64,000 nucleotides of DNA from positions 1 through 64,000 of the forward strand of contig JAEUHZ010000064.1 of assembly GCA_016795205.1 (NCBI GenBank), read 5' to 3'. Under the pieces are notes generated by a model. It did no database searches. It was not told where the DNA came from and saw nothing but the letters and a program-made list of their open reading frames with translations. The position numbers and the translations under genes are program-made. Shown here piece by piece: positions 24,594 to 32,746 of this stretch. Each line of letters begins with the position of its first letter. Position 1 is the stretch's first letter. The DNA is from Planctomycetota bacterium. Its GTDB lineage: Bacteria; Planctomycetota; UBA1135; GCA-002686595.

Positions 24594-26219
24594 TCAGCCC
24601 AGGAACGGATAGCGCCAGTCGCGCGGCGGCACGAAGGTCTCCTTGATCGTGCGCGGCGAGACCCAGCGCAGGAGGTTCAGGATCGAGCCGGCCTTGTCGT
24701 TCGTGCCCGACAGTCGCGAGCCGCCGAAGGGCTGCTGGCCCACGATCGCTCCGGTGGGCTTGTCGTTGACGTAGAAATTGCCGGCGGCGTAGCGCAGGGC
24801 CGTGGTGGCCTGCGCGATCGCGGCGCGGTCGTCGGCGAAGATCGCGCCGGTGAGCGCATAGCTCGAGGTCGTGGCCGCCGTCTCGAGCGCCTGCGCGTAG
24901 CGCCGGTCGTCGTAGACGTGCACGGTGAGCACCGGCCCGAACAGCTCCGTGCACATCGTCGCGTAGCGCGGGTCGAGCGCCTCGATCACGGTCGGCTGCA
25001 CGAACCAGCCGACCTGCGCGTCACACGCGCCCCCGCACACGATGCGCGCGTCCTTCGACTTCCGGGCGGCCGCGATGGCGGCCTGCTGCTTCTTGAAGCT
25101 GGCCTCGTCGATCACGGCACCCACGAAGTTCGAGAAGTCGCGCACGTCGCCCATGCGGATCTCGGAGAGCATGGCCTCCAGCTCGCGCTGGAGCTTCTTC
25201 CACAGCGACTTCGGCACGTAGGCGCGGCTCGCGGCGCTGCACTTCTGCCCCTGGTACTCGAACGCGCCGCGCACCAGGCCCACGGCCAGCGCACGCAGGT
25301 CACACGAAGCGTGCGCGAACACGAAGTCCTTGCCGCCGGTCTCGCCCACCAGCCGCGGATACTGTCCGTAGCGCTCGAGGTTGTGCGCGACGGTGCCCTG
25401 GATCGAGTTGAACGTGCTGGTCGAGCCCGTGAAGTGCACGCCGCCCAAGCGCGGCGAGGCCAGCGCCACGCCCCCGACCGCCGAGCCCGGGCCGGGGATC
25501 CAGTTGATCACGCCGGCGGGCAGTCCGGCCTGGTGCAGCAGTTGGAACAGCTCCCAGTTCGAGAGGATCGAGGTCGACGCCGGCTTCCACAGCGCCGTGT
25601 TCCCCAGGATCGCCGGCGCGGTCGGCAAGTTCCCGCCGATCGAGGTGAAGTTGAAGGGCGTGATCGCCAGCACGAACCCGTCCAGCGGGCGGTGCTCCAG
25701 GCGGTTCCAGGTGCCGGGCGCGCTCAGGGGTTGCTCGGCGTAGATGCGCTCGGCGAAGTGCACGTTGAAGCGCCAGAAGTCGATCATCTCGCAGGCCGCG
25801 TCGATCTCGGCCTGGTGGCAGGTCTTGCTCTGCCCCAGCATCGTCGCGGCGTTCACGCGGTCGCGGTGCGTCGTGGCGAGCAGCTCGGCCGCGCGCAGGA
25901 ACACCGCCGCGCGCTCCTCCCAGGGCAGCGCCGACCAGGCCGGGCGCGCGGCCTCGGCGGCCTCGACCGCGGCGGCCACCTCGGCCGGGCCGGCCTGGTG
26001 GTACGTCGCCAGCACGTGGCCGTGCGCGTGCGGCATGACGGCCCGGCCCTGGGACTTCGTGCGCAGCTCCCGACCGCCGATCACGAGCGGGATCTCGACC
26101 TCGCGCGCGGCCGTGGCCTGGAGCTCGCGCTCCAGGCTGGCGCGCTCCTTGGATCCGGGCGCGTAGCCCTGCACGGGTTCGTTGACCGGGGTCGGGACGC
26201 GGAAGGCGCCGTAGTTCAT
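24594..26219 (-). CDS. pruA: L-glutamate gamma-semialdehyde (P5C) dehydrogenase
   Basis: 541 residues, the length of stand-alone ALDH4-type P5C dehydrogenases, which oxidise glutamate semialdehyde to glutamate with NAD in proline catabolism. The N-terminus PVNEPVQGYAPGS is characteristic of ALDH4. The aldehyde dehydrogenase core has FTGSTSTFNSIQG, VGETGGKDFVFAHAS (general-base Glu) and EYQGQKCSAASRAYVP (catalytic Cys). It is a separate enzyme, not a PutA fusion, and no proline dehydrogenase gene lies in the window. The upstream leader is about 55 bases; GATACT on the minus strand is a weak -10 candidate. Confidence 0.93.
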   Translation of the reverse strand: MNYGAFRVPTPVNEPVQGYAPGSKERASLERELQATAAREVEIPLVIGGRELRTKSQGRAVMPHAHGHVLATYHQAGPAEVAAAVEAAEAARPAWSALPWEERAAVFLRAAELLATTHRDRVNAATMLGQSKTCHQAEIDAACEMIDFWRFNVHFAERIYAEQPLSAPGTWNRLEHRPLDGFVLAITPFNFTSIGGNLPTAPAILGNTALWKPASTSILSNWELFQLLHQAGLPAGVINWIPGPGSAVGGVALASPRLGGVHFTGSTSTFNSIQGTVAHNLERYGQYPRLVGETGGKDFVFAHASCDLRALAVGLVRGAFEYQGQKCSAASRAYVPKSLWKKLQRELEAMLSEIRMGDVRDFSNFVGAVIDEASFKKQQAAIAAARKSKDARIVCGGACDAQVGWFVQPTVIEALDPRYATMCTELFGPVLTVHVYDDRRYAQALETAATTSSYALTGAIFADDRAAIAQATTALRYAAGNFYVNDKPTGAIVGQQPFGGSRLSGTNDKAGSILNLLRWVSPRTIKETFVPPRDWRYPFLG

Positions 26220-26322
26220 GGGGCTCGGGGTGCGGCGGGGGTCGGGGGAGATGGCGCGCGGGGGCCGGAGTATCCCGGCTGCTCCTCACGTTGTCGATGC
26301 GGACTGCGCGGCCGCGGCGGAG

Positions 26323-26328
26323 TACGCT
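26323..26328 (+). promoter_or_regulatory. -10 box TACGCT with leaderless spacing
   Basis: TACGCT ends seven bases before the GTG at 26336. The position excludes a longer start at 26291, which would lie upstream of the -10 box. Confidence 0.45.
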
Positions 26329-26335
26329 CCAGGCC

Positions 26336-27511
26336 GTGATCACCGCCGCCCTGCTCCTTCCGCTGTGTCTCCCGCTCCAGTCCCCGCCGAGCCCCGCGCG
26401 CTCGCCGCTGCTCGACGCGCCGGCGCGCCTCGACGCCGACTCCGCGCGCACGGCGGCCGCCCGGGCGCTGGCCTGGATCGTCGCGAACCAGCGGCCGGAT
26501 GGGGCCTGGGCCAGCGGCTCGATCGACTCGCTCCAGGTCGCGTTCTTCCAGGCCGAGACGCACTTCGCCTTCCAGTACGCGGCCTCGGCGCTCACGGCCC
26601 GCGCGCTGCTCGAGGCCGAGGAGACGCCCGAGCGCCGCGCCGGGCTCGAGAGGGGCCTGGCCTGGCTGTGCGCCGTCGAGCTCCCCAAACGCACGAGCGA
26701 GTGGGACGTCGATTGCTCCTGGAGCGCGCTGTACGGTTTCGACTGCGTGGCGCGCGCGGCGCTCGACCCGCGCTTCGTGGGCGCGCCGTGGGCGGAGCGC
26801 CTCGCGCAGCGCGGGCGCGAGCTCTACGCGCTGCTCGAGAAGAACCAGTCGCCCGAGGGCGGCTGGGGCTACTACGAGGGCCCGGTGGTCTCGCGCCGGC
26901 CCACGTGGGCGACCAGCTTCAGCACCGCGGTGGTGATCCCGGCGCTGGTCCTGGCGCGCGACCGGCTCCCCGGGTGGGGCGTCGACCCACGGCTCGTCGA
27001 GCGCGCCGTCGAGTACGTGCGACGCTGTGCCCTGCCCAACGGCGCCTACGAGTACGACCTGAACCCCGTGCCGAGGATCTCCGGCGGCATCATGATCAAC
27101 GACGTCAAGGGCAGCCTGGGCCGGATCCAGGTCTGCAACTGGGCGCGCCGCAAGGCCGGCGACCCGCGCATCACGGACGACGTGATCCGGCGCGGGCTCG
27201 AGCTCTTGCTCGAGCACCAGAAGTTCCTCGACGTCGCCCGGCTCAAGCCGATCCCGCACGAGTCCTGGTACCAGAACGCGGCGTACTTCTACAACTTCGC
27301 GCACGGCTACGCGGCGCTGCTCGTCGAGGAGCTGCCCGAAGCGGAGCGCGAGAGCTGGCACGCGCGCCTGCGGCCGCACTTCGTCAAGGTCCAGTTCGAG
27401 GACGGCTCCACGTACGACTTCATCGGGAACGGCTGGGCCAGCGCCTCGGGGACCAGCTTCCTCGCGCTGGCACTGCAGTCCGGGCTCTCCCGCGCGGGCG
27501 AGCCGCGCTGA
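26336..27511 (+). CDS. Secreted alpha-toroid protein, prenyltransferase/squalene-cyclase-repeat-like (paralog A)
   Basis: 391 residues with a GTG start and a signal peptide (ITAALLLPLCLPLQ). The protein has paired-helix repeats of the toroid kind: ARALAWIVANQRPDGAW, GLAWLCAVELP, SPEGGWGYYEGPVVSRRP, VEYVRRCALPNGAYEYDL. WDVDCSWSAL occupies the place of a metal or acid motif, but a DxDD class II cyclase signature is absent. The blocks NDVKGSLGRIQVCNWARR and IPHESWYQNAAYFYNFAHGYAA recur in the 28309 protein, so A and B are duplicates. The export signal argues against a cytoplasmic terpene cyclase; an envelope lipid-binding or lipid-modifying role is conjecture. The next gene starts 81 bases on. 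Confidence 0.78.
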   Translation: MITAALLLPLCLPLQSPPSPARSPLLDAPARLDADSARTAAARALAWIVANQRPDGAWASGSIDSLQVAFFQAETHFAFQYAASALTARALLEAEETPERRAGLERGLAWLCAVELPKRTSEWDVDCSWSALYGFDCVARAALDPRFVGAPWAERLAQRGRELYALLEKNQSPEGGWGYYEGPVVSRRPTWATSFSTAVVIPALVLARDRLPGWGVDPRLVERAVEYVRRCALPNGAYEYDLNPVPRISGGIMINDVKGSLGRIQVCNWARRKAGDPRITDDVIRRGLELLLEHQKFLDVARLKPIPHESWYQNAAYFYNFAHGYAALLVEELPEAERESWHARLRPHFVKVQFEDGSTYDFIGNGWASASGTSFLALALQSGLSRAGEPR

Positions 27512-27592
27512 CGGGCTTCCCTCGCGACCCGAACGGGCGCATCCTGTCCGGCCGCGCCCCTCTCACCGAAGCCCCCCGACCCCGACCGAACC

Positions 27593-28312
27593 ATGTCGAA
27601 GCTCCCGCTCTCCCTGCTGCTGCTCCTCGCATTCCCGCTCACCGCCTGTGAGTCCATGCCGCGGTCCGCGAGTCCGGACGCCACGGTCGACGAGGAGCAC
27701 GCGGACGGCGACGAGCAGGACGCCTCCCCGCAGGAGCAGGTCGCGAAGAAGAAGCGCGCGCTCGAGCACGCGCAGCTCGAGCTCGCGATCGCACAGGCCG
27801 AGGTGCAAGCCGCGCTGCGCAAGGCCGCCGACGAGGTCGTCGATGCCGAGCTGGAGCTGCGCGAGGCGGCCGCCGCGCTGGCCCACTTCCTGGAGGTGGA
27901 GCGCGACTTCGAGCTGTCGAAGACCGGGCTCGGGCTCGACCAGGCGGCCTGGCGCCTCGAGGCGGAGAAGCAGGAGCTGGCCGAGCTCGAGGCCATGTAC
28001 GCGCGCGACGACGTGGCGACGTTGACGAAGGAGCTCGTGCTCCAACGGGGCAAGAAGGGCGTCGAGTTCGCCGAACGCGGCCTGGCGCACGAGCAGCGCG
28101 AGGCCGCCATGCAGCGCGACTTCGAGCTGCCCAAGAAGCAGCGCGAGCTCGAAACCGAGCAGCGCTCGCAGGAGAACGCCCTGCGCGAGGCGCGTGCCGC
28201 GGCCGAGACGTCGAAGCTCGAGACCGACCTGAAGCTGCGCAAGGCGCGCGCCGAGGTCGAGGACGCCGAGCGCGAGCTGTCGGCCGCGCAGAAGAAGGCC
28301 GCCAAGCCGTGA
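27593..28312 (+). CDS. Coiled-coil lipoprotein
   Basis: 239 residues. The signal sequence ends FPLTAC, with lipidated Cys near residue 19. A short acidic linker (DATVDEEHADGDEQDAS) precedes an almost continuous coiled coil from about residue 45 to 239, rich in Glu, Ala, Lys and Leu and without Pro until the very end. A rod of this length could span about 25 nm if fully helical, enough to bridge the periplasm. Its TGA overlaps the GTG of the next toroid gene. The smaller coiled-coil lipoprotein at 5475 precedes the third toroid gene in the same way. No sequence similarity to TolA or OmpH is claimed. Confidence 0.75.
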   Translation: MSKLPLSLLLLLAFPLTACESMPRSASPDATVDEEHADGDEQDASPQEQVAKKKRALEHAQLELAIAQAEVQAALRKAADEVVDAELELREAAAALAHFLEVERDFELSKTGLGLDQAAWRLEAEKQELAELEAMYARDDVATLTKELVLQRGKKGVEFAERGLAHEQREAAMQRDFELPKKQRELETEQRSQENALREARAAAETSKLETDLKLRKARAEVEDAERELSAAQKKAAKP

Positions 28313-29535
28313 GCCTCACGGCGCTCCTCGCGGGCCCGGTCCTGCTCCTCGCGGCGAGCGCGCCCCAGAGCGGCGAGGCCGGGACGGCGTCGCCCGCGGG
28401 TCGGCCCGCGACCGCACGGCCGCGGCCGGCTGCGGACGACCTGCCCCAGGAAGCGCCGCTGGGGGCCGACGAGGCACGCTCGGCGCTGAACCGGGCGCTC
28501 TCCTGGATCGTGTCCCAGCAGAACCCGGACGGGTCCTGGGGCACCTCGACCGTCGAGTCCCTCCACGAGCTCGGCTACAGCCACGCCAGCTTCTACGCCT
28601 GGAAGCTGGCCGGGGGCGCGATCTCCACGCTGGCGCTCCTGGGCGCCGAGGAGACGCCCGAGCGTCGCGCGGCGCTCGACCGCGCGGTCGAGTACGTGCT
28701 CGCGGCCGAGCGGCCGCGGCGCGGCAACCGCTGGGACGTCGACAACAACTGGACCGCGCTCTACGTCACGATCCTCCTGGAGCGGCTGGGTCGCGATCCG
28801 CGCTTCCAGGTCGAGCCGTGGAAGGCACGCGTGGCGTCCCGCGCGGCCGAGTACCTGCAGCATCTCCTCGAGCAGCAGGACCCCCTGGGCGGCTGGGGCT
28901 ACTACGAAGGCGTCGTCGTCTCGCGACGCCCGACCTGGTCCACGAGCTTCTCCACGGCCTGCGTGATCCCGGCGCTGGTCGGCGCGCGCGAGCTGGGCTG
29001 GCCGGTCGACGCCGGCATGCTCGCGCGCGCGGTCGAGTACGTGCGTCGCTGTGCGCTGCCGAACGGCGCCTACGAGTACGACCTGCGGCCCGTTCCGCGC
29101 CTCACCGGCGGCGAGAGCATCAACGACGTCAAGGGCAGCCTGGGCCGCATCCAGGTCTGCAACTGGGCGCGTCGCGTGGCGGGCGATCCGCAGGCCGGGC
29201 TGGATCGCCTGCGCCGCGGGCTGGAGCAGTTCTTCGAGCACCACCGCTTCCTGGACGTGGCGCGCATGCGCCCGATCCCGCACGAGGCCTACTACGCCAA
29301 CGCCGGCTACTTCTACTTCTTCGGCCACTACTACGCGTCGCAGGTGGTCGAGCTGCTCCCCGAGGAGGAGCGCGAGGCCTGGCACGGGCGGCTGCGCGCC
29401 GAGATCGTCAAGGCGCAGGGTGCCGCCGGCCAGTTCATCGACTTCGTCGGTTCGTTCTACAGCTACACGTACGCGACCGGGTTCGCCGCGCTGACGCTGC
29501 AGGCCGGCCTCGCGGGCCAGAGGCTCGCGCGGTGA
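28309..29535 (+). CDS. Secreted alpha-toroid protein, prenyltransferase/squalene-cyclase-repeat-like (paralog B)
   Basis: 408 residues; GTG start overlapping the lipoprotein stop. The N-terminus (SLTALLAGPVLLLAASAPQ) is a signal peptide, followed by a Pro/Ala linker. Repeats match paralog A closely: RALSWIVSQQNPDGSW, QDPLGGWGYYEGVVVSRRP, VEYVRRCALPNGAYEYDL, NDVKGSLGRIQVCNWARR, and FFEHHRFLDVARMRPIPHEA leading to YFYFFGHYYASQVVELLPE. The Cys of DVDCSW in paralog A is Asn here (DVDNNW), so a shared metal site using that Cys is unlikely. Its stop overlaps the GTG of eboA, tying an exported toroid protein to a cytoplasmic ebo gene. Confidence 0.78.
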   Translation: MSLTALLAGPVLLLAASAPQSGEAGTASPAGRPATARPRPAADDLPQEAPLGADEARSALNRALSWIVSQQNPDGSWGTSTVESLHELGYSHASFYAWKLAGGAISTLALLGAEETPERRAALDRAVEYVLAAERPRRGNRWDVDNNWTALYVTILLERLGRDPRFQVEPWKARVASRAAEYLQHLLEQQDPLGGWGYYEGVVVSRRPTWSTSFSTACVIPALVGARELGWPVDAGMLARAVEYVRRCALPNGAYEYDLRPVPRLTGGESINDVKGSLGRIQVCNWARRVAGDPQAGLDRLRRGLEQFFEHHRFLDVARMRPIPHEAYYANAGYFYFFGHYYASQVVELLPEEEREAWHGRLRAEIVKAQGAAGQFIDFVGSFYSYTYATGFAALTLQAGLAGQRLAR

Positions 29536-30431
29536 GCGCCGCCCGCGCGCTGCTCCAGGGCCTGCTCGACGCGCGCCTCGCCGCGCGCGCGCGCGGCTGG
29601 TTGGCCGACGCCGCGGCCGAGGTCGCGGGCCTCGCCCCGGGTCCGGCAGGGCGATTCCCGACGCTGATCTCGCTGGCCAGCCGCGCCCTGCCGCGCGGCC
29701 CGTTGGCCCCGAACGCCGACGAGCGCGGCCAGGCGGCGGCCGTGCTCGCCGGCTGGAATCCGGAGCGCTGGTCGATCCTCGACGCCGGCCGGGCCGTGCT
29801 CGTGCTGTCGCGCGCGGACCTCGCCAGCGAGGCGGGCGTCGCGGCCTTGGAAGACTGCTTCCGGCACGCGGACCTGGGCGAGCTCGTTTCGCTCTACCGC
29901 ACGCTGTGCCTGCTGCCCGAGCCGCAGCGCTTCGCCTGGCGCGCCGGCGAGGGCTGCCGCAGCAGCATGCGCGCCGTCTACGAGGCGGCGGCCTGCGACT
30001 CGCCGCTACCCAGCCGGGCGTTCGACGACGGCGCCTGGCGCCAGCTCGTGATCAAGGCCGTCTTCGTGGGCGCGCCGCTGTGGCGCGTGCACGGGCTCGA
30101 CCAGCGCTTGGACCCCGAGCTGGCCCGCATGGCGCTCGATCTGGTCGACGAGCGGCGCGCCGCGGGCCGCCGCGTGCAGCCGGAGCTGTGGCTCGCCCTG
30201 GGCAGCCACGCGGGCGAGCGCGGCGCGGCCGCGCTCGAGCGCGAGCTCGCGGGCGATTGGGCGCCCGGCCGCGCGGCGGCCGCGCTGGGCCTGGCGCGCG
30301 CCGGTCGCCTGGATCCCGTGCGGGCCGCGCTGGCGCGCGAGGACGACCCGCTGGCGCGCGCGGCCATGGAGTCCGCGCTGGCGGGCGCGCACGACCAGTT
30401 CTCCTTCGCCCCTCTCCACGGCCTGGAATGA
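29532..30431 (+). CDS. eboA: EboA-family protein
   Basis: 299 residues with no signal peptide. The central part matches what is known of EboA: ADLGELVSLYRTLCLLPEPQ, EGCRSSMRAVYEAAACDSPLP, FDDGAWRQLVIKAVFVGAPLWRVHGLD (about residues 110-205), then DERRAAGRRVQPELWLALG. EboA belongs to the ebo (edge-of-biofilm) cluster, shown in cyanobacteria to be needed to move the scytonemin precursor to the periplasm and in Pseudomonas to affect a diffusible factor. Biochemical activity is unknown. It is coupled by GTGA to the toroid gene before it and by ATGA to the TatD-type gene after it. The UbiA-, dehydroquinate-synthase- and isomerase-type ebo genes are absent here. Confidence 0.82.
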   Translation: MSAARALLQGLLDARLAARARGWLADAAAEVAGLAPGPAGRFPTLISLASRALPRGPLAPNADERGQAAAVLAGWNPERWSILDAGRAVLVLSRADLASEAGVAALEDCFRHADLGELVSLYRTLCLLPEPQRFAWRAGEGCRSSMRAVYEAAACDSPLPSRAFDDGAWRQLVIKAVFVGAPLWRVHGLDQRLDPELARMALDLVDERRAAGRRVQPELWLALGSHAGERGAAALERELAGDWAPGRAAAALGLARAGRLDPVRAALAREDDPLARAAMESALAGAHDQFSFAPLHGLE

Positions 30432-31336
30432 CACGCCCGATGCGCTTCTTCGATCCGCACATCCACATGACGAGCCGCACGACGGACGACCTCGAGGCCA
30501 TGGCCCGGGCCGGCGTGCGCGCCATCATCGAGCCCGCTTTCTGGGTCGGTCAGCCGCGCACGCAGGCTGGCAGCTTCGTCGACTACTTCGCCAGCCTGGT
30601 GGGCTGGGAGCGCTTCCGCGCCGCGCAGTTCGGCATCGCGCACTACTGCGCGATCGGGCTGAACAGCAAGGAGGCCAACGACGAGCGGCTGGCGGCCGAG
30701 GTGCTCGAGATCGTGCCGCGCTTCGCCTTCAAGGAAGGCGTCGTGGCGATCGGCGAGATCGGCTACGACGAGATCACGCCGGCCGAGGAGCGGGCCTACG
30801 TGCGCCAGCTCGAGCTGGCGCGCGAGCACGAGATGGTCGTCATGGTCCATTCGCCACACCGCGACAAGAAGCGTGGCATCCGCCGCTCGATCGACGTGGC
30901 CCGCGAGGTGGGCGTGCCGATGCAGCGGCTCGTGATCGACCACAACAACGAGGAGACGGTCCAGGACGTGCTGGAGGCCGGCGCCTGGGCCGCGTTCACG
31001 ATCTACCCGCACACGAAGATGGGCAGCGAGCGCATGGTCGAGATCGTCAGGCGCCATGGCCCCGAGCGCCTGATCGTCGACAGCTCGGCCGACTGGGGCG
31101 TCTCGGATCCCCTGAGCGTGCCGAAGACCGCCCAGCTCATGCTCGAGCGCGGCATCGACCCGGCCTGGGTCGAGCGCACGACCTGGCAGAACGCCTTGGA
31201 CGCCTACGCTCAATCGGGCCAGATCGACGTGGAGGCGCTGACCGCCGCGCCGCGCGTGGACCAGCGCGCGCTGTACCACGACAACAGCGTGCTGCGCGGA
31301 CAGGCGCCGCGGGTGGACGCGGCGGTCCCGAACTGA
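30428..31336 (+). CDS. eboB: TatD-family metal hydrolase of the ebo cluster (EboB-like)
   Basis: 302 residues of the amidohydrolase (TatD) TIM barrel. The metal motif DPHIHM lies near the N-terminus, Glu in AIGEIGYDE, His in VMVHSPHRDK, His in VIDHNNE, and the final Asp region in SSADWGVSDPLSVPK. The start RFFDPHIHMTSRTTDDLEAM and EPAFWVGQPRTQAGSFVDYF are characteristic of the ebo-cluster version rather than TatD nuclease, which supports the EboA call next door. It begins at ATGACA overlapping the eboA stop; a second ATG four codons on is possible. Substrate unknown, cytoplasmic. Confidence 0.85.
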   Translation: MTRPMRFFDPHIHMTSRTTDDLEAMARAGVRAIIEPAFWVGQPRTQAGSFVDYFASLVGWERFRAAQFGIAHYCAIGLNSKEANDERLAAEVLEIVPRFAFKEGVVAIGEIGYDEITPAEERAYVRQLELAREHEMVVMVHSPHRDKKRGIRRSIDVAREVGVPMQRLVIDHNNEETVQDVLEAGAWAAFTIYPHTKMGSERMVEIVRRHGPERLIVDSSADWGVSDPLSVPKTAQLMLERGIDPAWVERTTWQNALDAYAQSGQIDVEALTAAPRVDQRALYHDNSVLRGQAPRVDAAVPN

Positions 31337-31346
31337 GCCTCGCGGC

Positions 31347-31375
31347 TTCCGGCGCGCGCCGCGCGCGAGTACCTT
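31347..31375 (+). promoter_or_regulatory. Promoter with leaderless spacing for the sulfatase-family gene
   Basis: TTCCGG (31347-31352), 17 bases, TACCTT (31370-31375), then nine bases to the ATG at 31385. The start of a new transcription unit after the ebo operon is implied. Confidence 0.5.
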
Positions 31376-31384
31376 CGTGCGACC

Positions 31385-32746
31385 ATGGCCGGAACGGCAT
31401 ACAGGCTGGTCATCGCCGCGGCCGCGGCGCTCGTGTGCGGTGCGGGCTGCGCTCCGCAGCCGCAGCGCCCGAACGTGCTCCTGATCACGATCGACACGCT
31501 GCGCGCCGACCATCTGGGGTGCTACGGCTACCAGCGGCCCACGTCGCCGCGCATCGACGCGTTCGCGGCCGGCGCCGTGGTGTTCGAGAACGCGCACTCC
31601 AGCTCCTCCTGGACGCTGCCCAGCCTGGCCTCGATCCACACCTCGCTGTACTCGACCACGCACGGTTGCTGGAAGATCTACAGCCGCCTGGAGCCGGAGT
31701 TCACCACCACGGCCGAGATCCTGCGCGACGCGGGCTACGACACCGCGATGGTCGCCTGTCACATCTTCCTGAGCGCCCAGTACGGCCTCCAGCAGGGTTT
31801 CACGCACATCGACGACGAGCTCGTGCGCCCGCCATCGGACGCGGCCGCGGCGATCAGCTCGCCGGGCGTCACGGCGCGCGGGGTGCGCTTCCTCGAGCGG
31901 CAGGCCGCCTCGCCGGACGGCGCGCCCTGGTTCCTGTGGCTGCACTACTTCGATCCGCACGACACGTACCTGCCGCACGCGGGTTTCTCCGAGACGTTTG
32001 GCACCAGCGCCGAGATCGACCTGTACGACGGCGAGATCGCCTTCACGGACCACCACGTCGGAGAGGTGCTGGCGCGCCTGGCCGAGCTGGGCCTCGCCGA
32101 GGACACGATCGTGGTGCTCACCGCCGATCACGGCGAGGAGTTCGGCGAGCACGGCTTCCAGCGGCACGGCTACACGCTCTACGAGGAGGCGGTCCGGATC
32201 CCGCTCGTGGTGCGCGCGCCGGGCGCGCCGGCGCGCCGGGTCAGTGACGTCGTCTCGAACGTGGATCTGCTGCCGACGATCCTGGATCTGGCCGGTCTGC
32301 CTCCGCCCGCCGCGCGCGACGCGAGCTGCGCGCACGGATTCGAGGGACGCAGCTTGGCGCCGCTCGTGCGCGGGACGGGCCCGCTGCTGCCTGCGGCCGC
32401 CTTGTCCGAGGTGCGCTGGCACGACGGGCAGGACCTGCGCGCTTGGCGCGACGGCGCCTGGAAGCTCGTCGAGGACCAGAGCACCGGCCAGCAGGTCGAC
32501 CAGAGCGCGCTGTTCGACCTGGCCACGGACCCGCGCGAGCGCACGGACCTGCGCGAGCCCGAGAGCGCCCGCCTCGCGGCGCTGCGCGAGGCCGTGACGC
32601 ACCGGCTGGCGCGCGCCATGGGCTGGGCGCGCTGCTACCCGCTGGTCGAGCTCTATGCGCCGACCCCGGGCGACATGCGGCGCTTGCAGGACCTGGGTTA
32701 CGCGGGCGACGAGCTGCCGTCGTCCCCGGAGGAGGGCCGGCGATGA
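31385..32746 (+). CDS. Sulfatase-family (alkaline-phosphatase superfamily) lipoprotein with Thr at the nucleophile site
   Basis: 453 residues with a lipoprotein signal ending GAGC (Cys22). The metal-binding start NVLLITIDTLRADHLGCYGY (Asp37) and ADHGEEFGEHG are typical of sulfatases. Where arylsulfatases have C-x-P-S-R for formylglycine, this protein has T77-L-P-S-L. Thr is used as nucleophile by lipoteichoic-acid-synthase-type members, so a phosphoester or phosphoglycerol substrate is more likely than a sulfate ester. Histidines in WLHYFDPHD complete the site. Its stop overlaps the ATG of a MORN-repeat lipoprotein, so both act at the envelope. An anaerobic sulfatase-maturating enzyme would not be needed. 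Confidence 0.82.
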   Translation: MAGTAYRLVIAAAAALVCGAGCAPQPQRPNVLLITIDTLRADHLGCYGYQRPTSPRIDAFAAGAVVFENAHSSSSWTLPSLASIHTSLYSTTHGCWKIYSRLEPEFTTTAEILRDAGYDTAMVACHIFLSAQYGLQQGFTHIDDELVRPPSDAAAAISSPGVTARGVRFLERQAASPDGAPWFLWLHYFDPHDTYLPHAGFSETFGTSAEIDLYDGEIAFTDHHVGEVLARLAELGLAEDTIVVLTADHGEEFGEHGFQRHGYTLYEEAVRIPLVVRAPGAPARRVSDVVSNVDLLPTILDLAGLPPPAARDASCAHGFEGRSLAPLVRGTGPLLPAAALSEVRWHDGQDLRAWRDGAWKLVEDQSTGQQVDQSALFDLATDPRERTDLREPESARLAALREAVTHRLARAMGWARCYPLVELYAPTPGDMRRLQDLGYAGDELPSSPEEGRR

